DNA of 64,000 nt, from contig JAJEBW010000020.1 in the NCBI GenBank assembly GCA_022822325.1, positions 1 through 64,000 of the forward strand, written 5' to 3'. A program made the translations under genes and the position numbers. The stretch is from Gemmatimonadota bacterium (GTDB lineage Bacteria > Gemmatimonadota > Gemmatimonadetes > Longimicrobiales > Gaopeijiaceae). The notes under the pieces are model-generated. The model was not told where the DNA came from. It was given only the letters and a program-made list of their open reading frames with translations, and searched no databases. Within the stretch, counting starts at the first letter, position 1; each line of letters opens with the position of its first letter. Of this stretch, positions 25,976-37,224 are shown one piece after another.

Positions 25976-27463
25976 TTAGTTGAAGGGCGACGCGTTGTTG
26001 ACGACCAGCACCCTGTTCATGTCGACGGTGATGGTGACCTGCGTTTCCAGAAGGGGGGCGTTGGCGCCGTCTCCGTCGTAGAGTTCGAGGGGCGTGTACA
26101 CGTCCATCGCGTAGCGCGGACTCCGCGGGATGTATTGCGGCACAATCGCCATCGTGCCGGGATCGCCCTCGTTGATGTTGTCGTTCTGGTCGATCTCGCG
26201 AAGCATCATCGGCAGCCTGATCCCCAGATCGGCGAGCCGACGGCCCTCGAGGAAGAGCATCTCCTGCCGGGCCAGCCAGAGCGAATGCCAGAGCTCGGAG
26301 GCACTCCCCAGCGCGGCCACGCTGTCGGCGTCCAGGGAGGTTGCCGAGATGTTGGGAATCCGGAGTCCCTCGGACGGACGATCCAGGACCAGTCCGGCGC
26401 GGTAGGGGCTGTCGGCATCGGCGCGAATCATGATCTCGGAGTTGCGCGGACGCAGGCTCAGATCGGCGTTCCGCCGCTCGTCGATGTCGTCGAACTCGAC
26501 GGTGCCCCGGCTTTTCGCGGTGTTGATCGCGCTGGCCAACTGACCTCTCGCCCCCACCAGATCGCCCGAAGCGAGCGCCGCCTCGGCCAGGATCAGGTGA
26601 AGCTCCTCGGCCTTGGCGATCGGCACCGGCGAGCCGCGCTCGGTGTACTTGGGATCGAGAAAATCCAGCCTGGGTAGCGGTTGCATCTCCTGGAGGGCGC
26701 GCAGCACCAGGAAGGCGACCGAGGTGTTGGTGAGGAACTGGCCGTCGTACTCCGGCGCGTAGAGGAAGTTGGGCTCCTGATTCAGCACCGCATTCGCCGC
26801 GCTCGACGCCGCTCCCGCATCGCCCAGGAGCCGGTGGGCCCGCGCCAGCGCCGCATTGGCCTGCGGCCCGAAGGCCGTGCCCGCCTGGAGGTCGGAGATT
26901 GCCTTGTTCAGCGCCGTTTCGGCCGACTGCGGCGTCCCGTCCTCCTCGTGGGGAGCATGGGAAAAGACCTCTCCCATCGTGAGGAAGGCCATTCCCCGGT
27001 AGTAGTGCGCCTCGGCGACCAGCGCGGGGGTTGCCTTCGCGTCGTTCGGAGCGATTTCGTCGATCACGAAATCCGCCAGCGCGCGAAGCTCCTGCACATT
27101 CCAGTACACTCCAGTCACGCTGGTTCCGGTCGAGTTCGTCAGGTCCGGGGTGATCTCCTGGGGCTCGTCGAAGTCCACGACGATCCCCGTGCCGTGGATC
27201 GAGTAGTTGTCGGTAACGACCTCGGCCACCACATAGGCGTTGATCATGCGGGCGAACTGCGCGCGCAACCCCGGAAGGAGCGACCTGGTGGGATTGGTCG
27301 CCTGGGCGAGATCCTCGTCGGTGGTGGTCGGGTTGGTCACTTTGGTCGGGTCGATGGCATCGCAGGAGGCAAGCGCCATCGCGGCAAGCAGGGCCGCACA
27401 GCCCCGGGCCGGGAGCATCTTCATTCTTCTGGTCATTTTCTGCACCTGTCTGGTTGAAATCAT
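25976..27463 (-). CDS. SusD/RagB-type outer-membrane nutrient-binding lipoprotein
   Basis: 495 residues from ATG 27463, with GAGAGGAAG directly upstream. Lipoprotein signal peptide ending LLAAMALASC. Helical TPR-like SusD pattern: AEAHYYRGMAFLTMGEVFS, ALARAHRLLGDAGAA, AEELHLILAEAALASGDLVGA (quoted in part) and WLARQEMLFLEGRRLADLG near the C-terminus. It sits on the partner SusC receptor, encoded 23 nt upstream, and captures substrate at the cell surface. Substrate unknown; no polysaccharide-degrading genes are adjacent, so peptides or other oligomers are possible. Confidence 0.88.
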   Translation of the reverse strand: MISTRQVQKMTRRMKMLPARGCAALLAAMALASCDAIDPTKVTNPTTTDEDLAQATNPTRSLLPGLRAQFARMINAYVVAEVVTDNYSIHGTGIVVDFDEPQEITPDLTNSTGTSVTGVYWNVQELRALADFVIDEIAPNDAKATPALVAEAHYYRGMAFLTMGEVFSHAPHEEDGTPQSAETALNKAISDLQAGTAFGPQANAALARAHRLLGDAGAASSAANAVLNQEPNFLYAPEYDGQFLTNTSVAFLVLRALQEMQPLPRLDFLDPKYTERGSPVPIAKAEELHLILAEAALASGDLVGARGQLASAINTAKSRGTVEFDDIDERRNADLSLRPRNSEIMIRADADSPYRAGLVLDRPSEGLRIPNISATSLDADSVAALGSASELWHSLWLARQEMLFLEGRRLADLGIRLPMMLREIDQNDNINEGDPGTMAIVPQYIPRSPRYAMDVYTPLELYDGDGANAPLLETQVTITVDMNRVLVVNNASPFN

Positions 27464-27486
27464 CTTCCTCTCCAGTCTCCGTCTCG

Positions 27487-30435
27487 TTAGAAGCTGACTT
27501 CGACGCCGAAGCGGAAGGTGCGATTCGGGGGCAGGGTAACGCTGCTCTCGCCCCCCAGCTCCAGTCCGCCGCCATTCAGGCCGCTCAGCTCGCCGTCGAT
27601 CATCTGGTTCCGGGACCAGATCCAGAGGTTGCGCCCGCTGGCGTAGAGCGTCGCGCGTCCGGCGTTGACTGTGCCCGCCCAGCTCTCGGGAAGCAGGTAT
27701 CGCACCGACACCTCGCGCAGCTTGAAGTAATCGCCGTCGTAGAGGAAGCCGCTGCGGGCCGCGCTCTGGCTGTACTTGCCACGGACCGTGCCGTCCTGGT
27801 TGTACTGGGTGGGGAAGGCCCACTCGCAACCCTCGGCCGCGCCCTCCTCCATGCCGCAGCGAATCCGCTCGCGCCGGTAGATCCCGTTGAAAGTCGCCCA
27901 CACCGACCCGTAGTCGAAGACCGAATGACCGCCGGCCCAGTCGGCAAGCGCGCTGACCGTGAGGTTGTTGCCCACCGAAAGCGTGGTGTTGATGCCGCCG
28001 CTCTTGTCCGGAACCGGGAAGGAGCCGGTGAACTGCCGTTCGGACCCGTCGGGCAGACCATCGCCATTGTTGTCCACCGGCATCGTCACATACCAGGCGC
28101 CGATCGGGCCGCCGCGACAGGTGCTCTCGTCGTCCGGATCGCTCTGGCTCCAACATCCCGTCACCCGCTTCTGCGACTCGACGAAGAAGTCGGGCACCCC
28201 GCCCATGTCGGTGACCTCGTTGTGGTTGTACTGGAAGTTCCCGCCCAGGCTCCACGCCAGACCCGTGGTGTTGATGATGGTGAAGTTGGCCGCCACCTCG
28301 ACCCCGCGGTTCAGGATCGCGCCCACATTCTCCTGCTGGGTGCCCTGTCCGGTGACCGGCTGGCGGGGCACGGAGAAAAGGGCGTCGGAAGTGCGCGCCT
28401 CGTAGAAGGTGAAGTCCAGGCCTATGCGGTTGGCCAGGAAGGCCGCGTCGATCCCGGTCTCGATGGTGGAGGTCTTCTCGGGTCGCAGTTCGGCGTTTCC
28501 GGGATTGGAGAATCTCGGGGCCGACTCGCCGCGGAAGGAGGTCGCCGAGAAGGTCCGGTCCTTGAGGAAGGCGCCGGGGAACCTGCCGGTCTCGCCGTAG
28601 GCCGCGCGCAGCTTGAGCTCGTCCACCCCGGGCAGCCCGATGTCCTCCGAGAGGATGTACGAACCGGTCGCCTTCGGGTAGAGTTCGTAGTCGATGTTGT
28701 CGCCGAAGCTGGAACCGGCGTCCACCCGGAAGCCGCCGCCCACATAGAGCTTGTCCCAGATGCTCAACTGCTCGTCAACGTAAACCCCGCCATTGAAGAC
28801 CTCGATATTGGCCTCGGCCGCGGAGATGTCGGCCGCGGCGTCGATGTCGAAGGTGCCGGGAAGCGCGAAGGTGCGGCCGTTCCCGTTGATGATGCTCTCG
28901 TTCTCGCGGAAGCCCTGCACGCCGATCGTCAGCGAGGATCCCAGCGTGCCGTCGGCGCTGTCCCACCCCCAGGTCAGTCCGGCGTCGAGCGAGACGGAGG
29001 TGAAGGTGCGGTCGCGGCGGTTGAGCTGGCCGGTGGGCTCGCCCGGCGTGAAGCCGATCGGCTGGTAGACCCGCTGCTGGTTGGAGCGGTTGTCGGTTCC
29101 GATCGTGATCTTGGCCGCCAGGTCGTCGCGGATGTCGTAGCGGCCGGTCGTCGAGAAGATGAAGCGGTTCACCCACTCGTCGATCTCGGGCAGCAGAAAG
29201 ATGTCCAGCGCCTCGTTGAGCGTCTGCGCGCCCGAGAAGAAGAGCGCGTCGCCCACCTCGAAGGTGGTGAGGGGGTCGGCGATGGCGGATCCGTTGTAGA
29301 GGCGATCGAAGTTGTGTCGCACGTAGCTCCCCGAAAACTCCAGGGTGAAGTCGTCGGAGAGCGATGCCTGGAGACCGCCCCGCATGTTGTAATTGGTGCT
29401 GCCGTCGCGGGGCTGGGTTCCGGTCCGGGTCTCGAGGCGGCCGCCGACGCTGTAGGTGACGTCGGCCGTTCCGCCGGTCACTCCGACGTAGTAGTTCTGG
29501 GTGCGGCCATTCTGGAAGTAGAGGTCGCGCAGGAAGGTCTCCTCGATCTCGCCGGACTCGACGCGGTCGGGGAAGATGACCCCCATGTCGAAGATGTACT
29601 TGAGCTCGGGCAGCTCCATTCCCTGCTCCATCCGCATGGTGATGCGAGGCGCGCCCGGAAGCCCCTTCTTGGTGAAGATCTGGATGACTCCGGTGGCGGC
29701 GTCGGAGCCGAAGAGGGTGGAGGCTGCGCCGCCCTTGGTGACCTCGATCCGCTCGATGTCGCTGACCAGGAGATCCGAGAGCGCGGAGGACTGCTCGCCG
29801 CCGGTGCCCGCCGCGGTGGACTGGTCGTTGTCCACCCGCACCCCGTCCAGGTAGATGACCGGAGTCTGCGCGCCGAAGACCGACGACACGCCGCGGAAGT
29901 TGATGAGCGAACCGGTTCCCGGCTGGGCCGAGGTGGCGTTCACCGTCGCGCCGGCCACGCGGCCCTGGAGGAGCTGGTCGACCGACTGCACCGGCGCCAA
30001 CTCGATGTCGTCTGTGGTGAGAACCTCGACGGAGGTGCCCAGCGCGCGGCGGGTGGTCTCGGCCCCGACCCCCGTCACGACGATCTCGTTCAGGGAGATG
30101 GCGGTCGAGGACATCTCGAAGTCCAGGTTGAGCGTCTGCCCCGCGGCCACCGTCACGGTGCGCTCGGCCACGTCGTACCCGATCAGGGTGACCTGCACGG
30201 TGTGTTCCCCGGTGGGCACATTGAGGAGCACGTACCGCCCGTCCGCGTTGCCGATCGACCCGATCCCGGTCCCGACGACCGTGATCTGCGCGTTGGAGAG
30301 CGGCCGTCCCGAGGCGGCGTCGGTCACCGCCCCCGAGATTGCGCCCGTCTGGGCCCGCGCCGGACCCGCCCATCCGGCCAGCGCCACGAGAGCGGCGAGG
30401 ACGGCGGCGCCATTCATACGTTTTCTGGCTTGCAT
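27487..30435 (-). CDS. SusC/RagA-type TonB-dependent outer-membrane receptor
   Basis: 982 residues from ATG 30435 (SD GAAGGAAGG). Signal peptide (ALVALAGWAGPARAQ), N-terminal carboxypeptidase-regulatory-like domain (GAISGAVTDAASGRPLSNAQ), TonB box region NEIVVTGVGA, plug domain with VDQLLQGRVAGATV, NFRGVSSVFG and IERIEVTKGGAASTLFGSDA, then a 22-strand barrel ending TFRFGVEVSF with the terminal Phe. Imports the ligand bound by SusD using TonB; a TonB-like gene is at 52.7 kb. Together with susD it forms a SusCD pair downstream of gyrB. Confidence 0.93.
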   Translation of the reverse strand: MQARKRMNGAAVLAALVALAGWAGPARAQTGAISGAVTDAASGRPLSNAQITVVGTGIGSIGNADGRYVLLNVPTGEHTVQVTLIGYDVAERTVTVAAGQTLNLDFEMSSTAISLNEIVVTGVGAETTRRALGTSVEVLTTDDIELAPVQSVDQLLQGRVAGATVNATSAQPGTGSLINFRGVSSVFGAQTPVIYLDGVRVDNDQSTAAGTGGEQSSALSDLLVSDIERIEVTKGGAASTLFGSDAATGVIQIFTKKGLPGAPRITMRMEQGMELPELKYIFDMGVIFPDRVESGEIEETFLRDLYFQNGRTQNYYVGVTGGTADVTYSVGGRLETRTGTQPRDGSTNYNMRGGLQASLSDDFTLEFSGSYVRHNFDRLYNGSAIADPLTTFEVGDALFFSGAQTLNEALDIFLLPEIDEWVNRFIFSTTGRYDIRDDLAAKITIGTDNRSNQQRVYQPIGFTPGEPTGQLNRRDRTFTSVSLDAGLTWGWDSADGTLGSSLTIGVQGFRENESIINGNGRTFALPGTFDIDAAADISAAEANIEVFNGGVYVDEQLSIWDKLYVGGGFRVDAGSSFGDNIDYELYPKATGSYILSEDIGLPGVDELKLRAAYGETGRFPGAFLKDRTFSATSFRGESAPRFSNPGNAELRPEKTSTIETGIDAAFLANRIGLDFTFYEARTSDALFSVPRQPVTGQGTQQENVGAILNRGVEVAANFTIINTTGLAWSLGGNFQYNHNEVTDMGGVPDFFVESQKRVTGCWSQSDPDDESTCRGGPIGAWYVTMPVDNNGDGLPDGSERQFTGSFPVPDKSGGINTTLSVGNNLTVSALADWAGGHSVFDYGSVWATFNGIYRRERIRCGMEEGAAEGCEWAFPTQYNQDGTVRGKYSQSAARSGFLYDGDYFKLREVSVRYLLPESWAGTVNAGRATLYASGRNLWIWSRNQMIDGELSGLNGGGLELGGESSVTLPPNRTFRFGVEVSF

Positions 30436-30587
30436 CGCGTTCCTTCCTTCTGAAGGTGGTGTGGTGTGTGATTCGAGAGATAATCGCGAAAGACCCGCCC
30501 GCGGGCCAGTCCCGCCTCGGCGCGGCGGGTGGTTGAGCCACCGCGATCTTGCGACCCGGTTTCGCTGCGCGCGCGGACGGCGGTGGA

Positions 30588-30606
30588 AGTGACTGCGGAA
30601 GTCACT
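30588..30606 (-). terminator. Hairpin immediately after gyrB, possible terminator or attenuator
   Basis: AGTGACT / AGTCACT form a perfect 7-bp stem with a 5-nt loop (30588-30594 and 30600-30606). It begins 1-2 nt after the gyrB stop on the minus strand. No U-tract follows, so Rho-independent termination is doubtful; it could stabilise the mRNA end or separate gyrB from the susC leader (30436-30607). Confidence 0.35.
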
Positions 30607-30607
30607 G

Positions 30608-32547
<1,940 letters not shown>

Positions 32548-32551
<4 letters not shown>

Positions 32552-32982
32552 ATCGATTTCCTCTTCGGTTCAGTCACGGATCCGTCTCGGCGGGCCGGGT
32601 CGTCCTCGCGCGCCCCCAGCTCGTCGGGGTTCTCGGCCAGGCGGAAGCGAATGTCCCCGATCTTCGGGCCGGACCGGCGCTCGTTCAGCCGGGTCAGGAT
32701 GAGGCCGCGGATCGTCGCCAACTCGTTGATCCAGGCGCTCGACAGCACCGCCACGACCAGGGTGTCGCCCCGCACCTCGACCGCCCGCGTCACCTGGCTC
32801 ACGCGTCTTCCGACCACCTCGGCCCATTCGTCGAGCGCGCCCAGGCGGTCCAGCGATTCGGCGATTCCGGAGCGATCCAGGAATGCGCCCAGCGCGTCGG
32901 CCAGGGGTTCGAATCCGCCCGGACCCCGGCGCGCGACCGGCTGCGGCCTCACGCCTCGACGACCCCGTCGCGAATCCGCCAC
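32548..32982 (-). CDS. dciA: DciA-like (DUF721) protein
   Basis: 144 residues, DUF721 family. The conserved block runs [20 protein letters not shown] then [20 protein letters not shown] followed by [12 protein letters not shown]721/DciA proteins help load the replicative helicase DnaB in bacteria lacking DnaC. The gene overlaps the 3' end of recF by 34 nt and gyrB by 4 nt. The N- and C-terminal basic tails are variable in the family. Confidence 0.85.
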
Positions 32983-34106
32983 CGCTCGAGCTGCCGGACA
33001 GGGGTGCGGATATCGGACTCCTTGGGCGCGGTGACGATGACCTGGCCGCCGAGCTTGCCGTCCAGGAGACTCATGACCCGTTCGGAGCGGCCCCGGTCCA
33101 GCTCGGCAAAGGCGTCGTCCACAAGGAGAATGGGACGTTCGCCGCGGCGCCGCCGGATCGTCGCGGCCTCGGTCAGCCGGAGGGCGAGGGCGGCCGTGCG
33201 GCGCTGCCCCCCCGATCCGAAGTGGCGCAGGGGAAGGTCGCGTTCCTGCGTGGCGACGCTCAGCAACAGCTCGTCGCGGTGCGGCCCGGCGGAGGTGGCT
33301 CCGCGGCGCAGGTCGTTGTCCAGCGACTCATCCAGGCGGGTGGCGAAACGCTCGCGCAACGCGACAGGGTCGGTGGCCAGCGCGGGATCGTTGGCGCCGC
33401 TGGGCAGGCCGATCTTCGGCCGGTAGGCGAGGGTGGCCGAGTCGCCGTCGGTTCCCTTCCCTCCCGCGATGGCCCGGTAGCGTTCGGAAAAGGTGGAGCC
33501 CCACTCGGCAACCCATTCGCTCCGCATCCGCATGACCCTGGTGCCCGCATCGAGGAGGCCGCCGTCCCAGGCGCCGATCCACCCCGACGAACTCTCCGTG
33601 CCGCCGCTCCGCAGCGCCGCATTGCGTTGGCCAAGCCACCGCCGGTATTCCTGCAGCGCCTCCAGGTAACCGGGTCGGCTGAGCGAGAGCACGATGTCCA
33701 GGAAACGGCGGCGCGCACCGGGTCCTCCACTCACCAGCTCCACATCGCCGGGAGAGAAGACGACGGCTCCGAGTCTGCCGAACGCGGCCGAGAGCTTCAA
33801 CGCTTCGCTGCCATTCAGGGTCACCTTCTTCAACTTCCTCCGCCGGTCGTAGCCCGCCGCGACCGTTGCCGGAACATCGCCCTCCACCTCGCCCTTCAGG
33901 TGGAAGACATCCTGCGAGAAGGCCGTTAGCTCGCCGTCGGAGGCGCCGCGAAAGGAGCGGAAGCTCTCCAGGTAGTAGATCGCCTCGAGCAGGTTCGTCT
34001 TCCCCTGCGCATTCTCGCCGATCACGGCCACGCCCTCCGGGGGAAAGCACAGCCGCTGGCTCCCGAGATTCCGGAAGTTCTGGATCTCCAGAGCGTTCAG
34101 GATCAC
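32949..34106 (-). CDS. recF: DNA replication and repair protein RecF
   Basis: 385 residues. Walker A GENAQGKTNLLEAIYYL preceded by the RecF start motif LEIQNFRNL; signature motif FGSGGQRRTAALALRL; Walker B PILLVDDAFAELD. RecF loads RecA at gaps with RecOR. First gene of the leftward recF-dciA-gyrB block; dnaA and dnaN are not adjacent in the window (upstream neighbour is an enoyl-CoA hydratase). Confidence 0.95.
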   Translation of the reverse strand: MILNALEIQNFRNLGSQRLCFPPEGVAVIGENAQGKTNLLEAIYYLESFRSFRGASDGELTAFSQDVFHLKGEVEGDVPATVAAGYDRRRKLKKVTLNGSEALKLSAAFGRLGAVVFSPGDVELVSGGPGARRRFLDIVLSLSRPGYLEALQEYRRWLGQRNAALRSGGTESSSGWIGAWDGGLLDAGTRVMRMRSEWVAEWGSTFSERYRAIAGGKGTDGDSATLAYRPKIGLPSGANDPALATDPVALRERFATRLDESLDNDLRRGATSAGPHRDELLLSVATQERDLPLRHFGSGGQRRTAALALRLTEAATIRRRRGERPILLVDDAFAELDRGRSERVMSLLDGKLGGQVIVTAPKESDIRTPVRQLERWRIRDGVVEA

Positions 34107-34191
34107 GGATCAGGACCACGGACGGAGACGGAAGCGGGGGATTCCGTACATCCTGATAATGTAACGCCAACCCGCGGGCGGAAGGGGCTGG

Positions 34192-34977
34192 CTAACGGCC
34201 GGTGAACTGCGCTTTGCGCTTCTCCAGGAAGGCGGCCATTCCCTCCTTCATGTCCGCGGTGGAGGCCAGGAGCCCGAAGAGCGCGGCCTCAAGCTCCTGA
34301 GCGTGCGCGGCCGGGCCGTCGATCGCCTGGTAGACCGATTTCAGCGCCAGCTCGACCGCGACCGGGGCGTTGCGCGCGATTCGCCGGGCCAGGGCGCGGC
34401 TGCGCTCCATCAGTTCGCCGTGCGGAACCACGACGTTGGCGAGTCCGATCTCGGCGGCGCGGGCGGCGTCGATCATCTCGCCGGTCAGGATCAGCTCCAG
34501 GGCGCGGCCCAACCCGACCACCCGCGAGAGGCGAAGAGTGCCCCCGTAGCCTGGAATGATCCCCAGTCCCACCTCGGGCAACCCGAAGCGGGCGCGGTCG
34601 CTCGCCACTCGCAGATGACAGGCCAGCGCCAGTTCGCATCCCCCGCCCAGCGCATACCCCCCAACGGCCGCGATCACCGGCCGGGGAAAGGTTTCGATCC
34701 GGCGCAGCACATCCTGTCCCTCGCGGCTGACCGACGCCCCGCTCACCGGCCCCATCCGCGCCAGGACTCCGATGTCCGCTCCGGCCACGAAAGCCCGGTC
34801 TCCGGCGCCGGTCAGGATCACGGCGCGCAGATCGTCGCGGTCGCGCAGCTCGGCGAAGGCGGCGTCGACCTCCGCCATTACCTGTGGATTCAGCGCATTC
34901 AGCCTGGACTGCCGATCGATCGTGACCGTCGCGACCGCGTCGCGGATCCCGGTTCGGACGTAGCTCCTGTCGGCCAT
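34192..34977 (-). CDS. Enoyl-CoA hydratase
   Basis: 261 residues, crotonase fold. The oxyanion-hole segment [14 protein letters not shown] and the two catalytic glutamates in [16 protein letters not shown] and [17 protein letters not shown] mark a true enoyl-CoA hydratase. Acts in beta-oxidation or butanoyl-CoA metabolism, likely with the 3-hydroxyacyl-CoA dehydrogenase (39.3 kb) and thiolase (41.3 kb). Divergent from ssb; 85 nt from recF. Confidence 0.92.
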   Translation of the reverse strand: MADRSYVRTGIRDAVATVTIDRQSRLNALNPQVMAEVDAAFAELRDRDDLRAVILTGAGDRAFVAGADIGVLARMGPVSGASVSREGQDVLRRIETFPRPVIAAVGGYALGGGCELALACHLRVASDRARFGLPEVGLGIIPGYGGTLRLSRVVGLGRALELILTGEMIDAARAAEIGLANVVVPHGELMERSRALARRIARNAPVAVELALKSVYQAIDGPAAHAQELEAALFGLLASTADMKEGMAAFLEKRKAQFTGR

Positions 34978-35098
34978 TCCGTCGTTCTCCCCGGCGCCGA
35001 AGATGGCGAATCCGGCACCCCTGACTTACCTTGTTTGCCCCGCGAAGTCCCCCCGAGAGTCGGCGTCCCGGCCGGGGCGCGCCCCCAAAGAGGAATCC

Positions 35099-35578
35099 AT
35101 GGCAAGATCGCTCAACAAGGTAACGCTGATCGGCAACGTCGGGGGCGACCCCGAGATCCGCAGCACCACGACCGGCACACGGGTGGCCAAGCTCTCGCTC
35201 GCCACCAGCCGCAGATTTCAGGGCCGCGACGGACAGAACCAGGAACGCACCGACTGGCATCGCATCACCGCCTTTGGACGGCTGGTCGACATCATCGAGC
35301 AGTGGGTGAAGAAGGGGGACCGGCTCTACATCGAGGGACGGCTCGAATATTCCCAGACCCAGGACGACCGGGGCGGCACGCGGTACTGGACCGACATCAT
35401 CGTCAACGAGATGATCATGCTGGGATCGGGTGGCGGGCGAGATGGCGGGAACCACCGCGGCGGCGGCGACTACCGGCGCGGCGACCAGGCCGGAAGCGCC
35501 TCTGGAGGTCATGGAGGGTCCGTCCGGTCGGCCCAACCCCGTCCCCTGAACGAACCCGACGACGATCTGCCCTTCTGA
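35099..35578 (+). CDS. ssb: Single-stranded DNA-binding protein
   Basis: 159 residues from ATG 35099 with AGAGGAA just upstream. OB-fold N-terminal domain ([48 protein letters not shown]), a Gly-rich linker (residues about 105-145) and the acidic C-terminal tip EPDDDLPF used to recruit repair proteins. A TTG/GTG further upstream is open but not needed. Confidence 0.96.
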   Translation: MARSLNKVTLIGNVGGDPEIRSTTTGTRVAKLSLATSRRFQGRDGQNQERTDWHRITAFGRLVDIIEQWVKKGDRLYIEGRLEYSQTQDDRGGTRYWTDIIVNEMIMLGSGGGRDGGNHRGGGDYRRGDQAGSASGGHGGSVRSAQPRPLNEPDDDLPF

Positions 35579-35609
35579 CGCAACCCGGGCCTCGCTTTCC
35601 CGGAATCCT

Positions 35610-35683
35610 GCGACACGCTCCCACGAAGCGACACACTCCCAAGGAAGCGGCACACTTCAGCCAGGCGGCACACTCCAACGAAG
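35610..35683. repeat. Four 18-19-nt imperfect tandem repeats in the infA leader
   Basis: Units: GCGACACGCTCCCACGAA (35610-35627), GCGACACACTCCCAAGGAA (35628-35646), GCGGCACACTTCAGCCAG (35647-35664) and GCGGCACACTCCAACGAAG (35665-35683). They fill the 113-nt ssb-infA gap and end at the infA SD (AAGGGA). Positions 1-10 (consensus GCGRCACACT) are the best conserved. Confidence 0.85.
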
Positions 35684-35691
35684 GGATTTTC

Positions 35692-35904
35692 TTGGCGAAC
35701 GCAATCGAGATGGAAGGCACCGTAACCGAGGTGCTCCCCAACGCAAACTTCAGGGTAAAGCTCGAGAACGGCCACGAGATCCTGGCCTATCTCTCGGGCA
35801 AGATGCGAAAGTTCTACATCCGGGTGCTGGCGGGCGACCGGGTCAAGGTGGAGATGTCGCCCTACGACCTGACGCGAGGGCGCGTCACCTACCGTTACAA
35901 GTAG
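35692..35904 (+). CDS. infA: Translation initiation factor IF-1
   Basis: 70 residues from TTG 35692, SD AAGGGA 6 nt upstream. Typical IF-1 sequence: [67 protein letters not shown]. The usual start MAKED is here MANAIE, so the TTG start is required to give the normal length. It ends where the convergent 35905 gene stops. Confidence 0.95.
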   Translation: MANAIEMEGTVTEVLPNANFRVKLENGHEILAYLSGKMRKFYIRVLAGDRVKVEMSPYDLTRGRVTYRYK

Positions 35905-36246
35905 CTACGGGGCGTCGCGCCTTCGCGCGGTCTCCGCCCCCTCGTCGGATTCTTCCGACCTCCACAGCCCCATGAGTTCCTGATCGAAGGCTTGCGGGTT
36001 GCGCGCGTACTCGGTGGCCCAGTCCTCGAATTCCGGGAGACCCAACCGGTCCCGCACCCGGCCGGTGGCCAGACGCACCGCCTCGAGATACGACTCCGGC
36101 CGCCTGCGCCCCGTGTCGCGCGCCTCCGCTTCGGCAAGCTTGAAGATCTCGTCGGGAGACAGGGCGAGAAGGGCTTCCGTGATGCGGGCTGAGCAATAGT
36201 CCCTGTACTTGGCCTGCAAGACTTGGCCGGGGTCTGGCTGATTCAT
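35905..36246 (-). CDS. Uncharacterised small protein, distant paralogue of the 37225-37824 product
   Basis: 113 residues from ATG 36246 (GAAGAG upstream); a TTG at 36288 would add 14 residues. Family not recognised. The segment GQVLQAKYRDYCSARI followed by LSPDEIFKLAEAEAR resembles PEVLHARYRHYRRRQI plus PRESLRRLYAEAR in the gene at 37225-37824, and a predicted helix about LGLPEFEDWATEY also corresponds (LPLPPFELWLVD). Soluble, mostly helical. It is the last gene of a minus-strand group of small unknowns (37.8-35.9 kb). Confidence 0.55.
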   Translation of the reverse strand: MNQPDPGQVLQAKYRDYCSARITEALLALSPDEIFKLAEAEARDTGRRRPESYLEAVRLATGRVRDRLGLPEFEDWATEYARNPQAFDQELMGLWRSEESDEGAETARRRDAP

Positions 36247-36627
36247 GATCCACTCTTCGCAGTCCGGATCCGACAACCCCGTAACCAATACCCCGTTGTG
36301 GGATGTCGGTGACCCGCTTGTAGCAAATCAATGGCAGTTCCGATGCCTTGTCAATCCCTGCGAGAGGCCGATTCGGTTTTTCTGCGGAACGACGCCAGCC
36401 CCGCTTCGGCCCGGTGCACCCCCTCCTCCTCCCGGGGCCCACCCCGGCTCTGGCAGCCCCCCTGGACAAACATCTGGCGACATTCGAGCGGCGACCGCAA
36501 CCGTGCCGGACCGCTTCGCTCTGCGTTGCTCCTCGCCCCAGTGGCCGGGCCATTCTCGCTTCGTCGCGCCTTGCCGGCCCCGGCGCCTCGCCGCTCCCGG
36601 GCTCGCCCCGGGACGATCCACGGACCG
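36247..36627. other. Intergenic stretch without recognisable gene
   Basis: About 380 bp between two small minus-strand genes. Open frames on both strands are Pro/Arg/Ser-rich compositional frames without family features. I see no RNA gene, clear repeat or hairpin; the first about 100 nt probably holds the promoter of the 35905-36246 gene. Confidence 0.5.
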
Positions 36628-36834
36628 TTAGCCCTGGGCCAGCCCCAGGACGCTTCCGGGTGCGGCGCTCTGCCCATCGTCCTCGCAGAGCCGCTGATAG
36701 ACCGCCCGACGCGTAAGCGAGTACTGAATCACACGACTGAAGAAATCCGGATCCGTGCGCAAAACCTTTTCGGCCTCGGTTGCGATTTCTTTGGGAAGGC
36801 GGATGTCGAACTGCACGGATCGAGTGTTCCACAC
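36628..36834 (-). CDS. Small (68-residue) protein of unknown function, RHH/antitoxin-like sequence
   Basis: GTG start at 36834 with GGAG 9 nt upstream; the longer frame to 37041 is rejected because its N-terminus is unlike coding sequence and it begins upstream of the best promoter. Core: SVQFDIRLPKEIATEAEKVL, then DPDFFSRVIQYSLTRRAVYQ. A beta strand followed by two helices is reminiscent of ribbon-helix-helix DNA-binding proteins, but no family can be named. It sits between the two paralogous unknowns (35905 and 37225), which may be its partners. Confidence 0.55.
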   Translation of the reverse strand: MWNTRSVQFDIRLPKEIATEAEKVLRTDPDFFSRVIQYSLTRRAVYQRLCEDDGQSAAPGSVLGLAQG

Positions 36835-37021
36835 GGTGGATTCTCCGTTCTTCAAAAGGGGAATCAAAACGGTTGCAGATGGCTTGCGGCAGGGAGTCGG
36901 ACGGGGAGCGTTGGGCTCCGCGCCCCCGGGTTGGGAAGCGCAGAGACATGATAAACGCCCGGAGCCGAAATCGCAAATTCGGGCGAAGGATTGCCGAACA
37001 CATGCAAGTTGTTGTCTGACA

Positions 37022-37050
37022 ATAATATACGATTTTCGCAACTTCGTGAA
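37022..37050 (-). promoter_or_regulatory. Putative sigma-70-type promoter
   Basis: On the minus strand TTCACG (37050-37045) and TATTAT (37027-37022) are spaced by 17 nt within an unusually AT-rich stretch. Transcription would start near 37015 and run to the 68-residue gene with a leader of about 180 nt. The 36835-37224 gap otherwise shows no gene. Confidence 0.45.
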
Positions 37051-37224
37051 ATCAACCGTTTACCGAAGGTGCCGTTACCGTTTCGCTACCTTCTGAATAC
37101 ATTGTCCAAAAGCAACTTACGGGATTTCGGACGGGGATTCGGACGGTGTGCGGACACCAAATGTTTCCCAAAAAACTCGCCTTCGCCGATCGACGATGCG
37201 GAAATCCAGCCGGGTCGGCGCGAG

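Noticed and set aside
32900-32930. T-loop-like GGTTCGAATCC, possible tRNA
   Set aside because: It lies inside dciA coding sequence, and no acceptor or anticodon stems can be folded around it. Similar motifs at 13980 and 40470 are also inside genes.
36331-36951. 206-codon plus-strand frame in the gap between small unknown genes
   Set aside because: No ribosome-binding site, Pro/Arg/Ser-rich translation, and it overlaps the better-supported minus-strand 68-residue gene.
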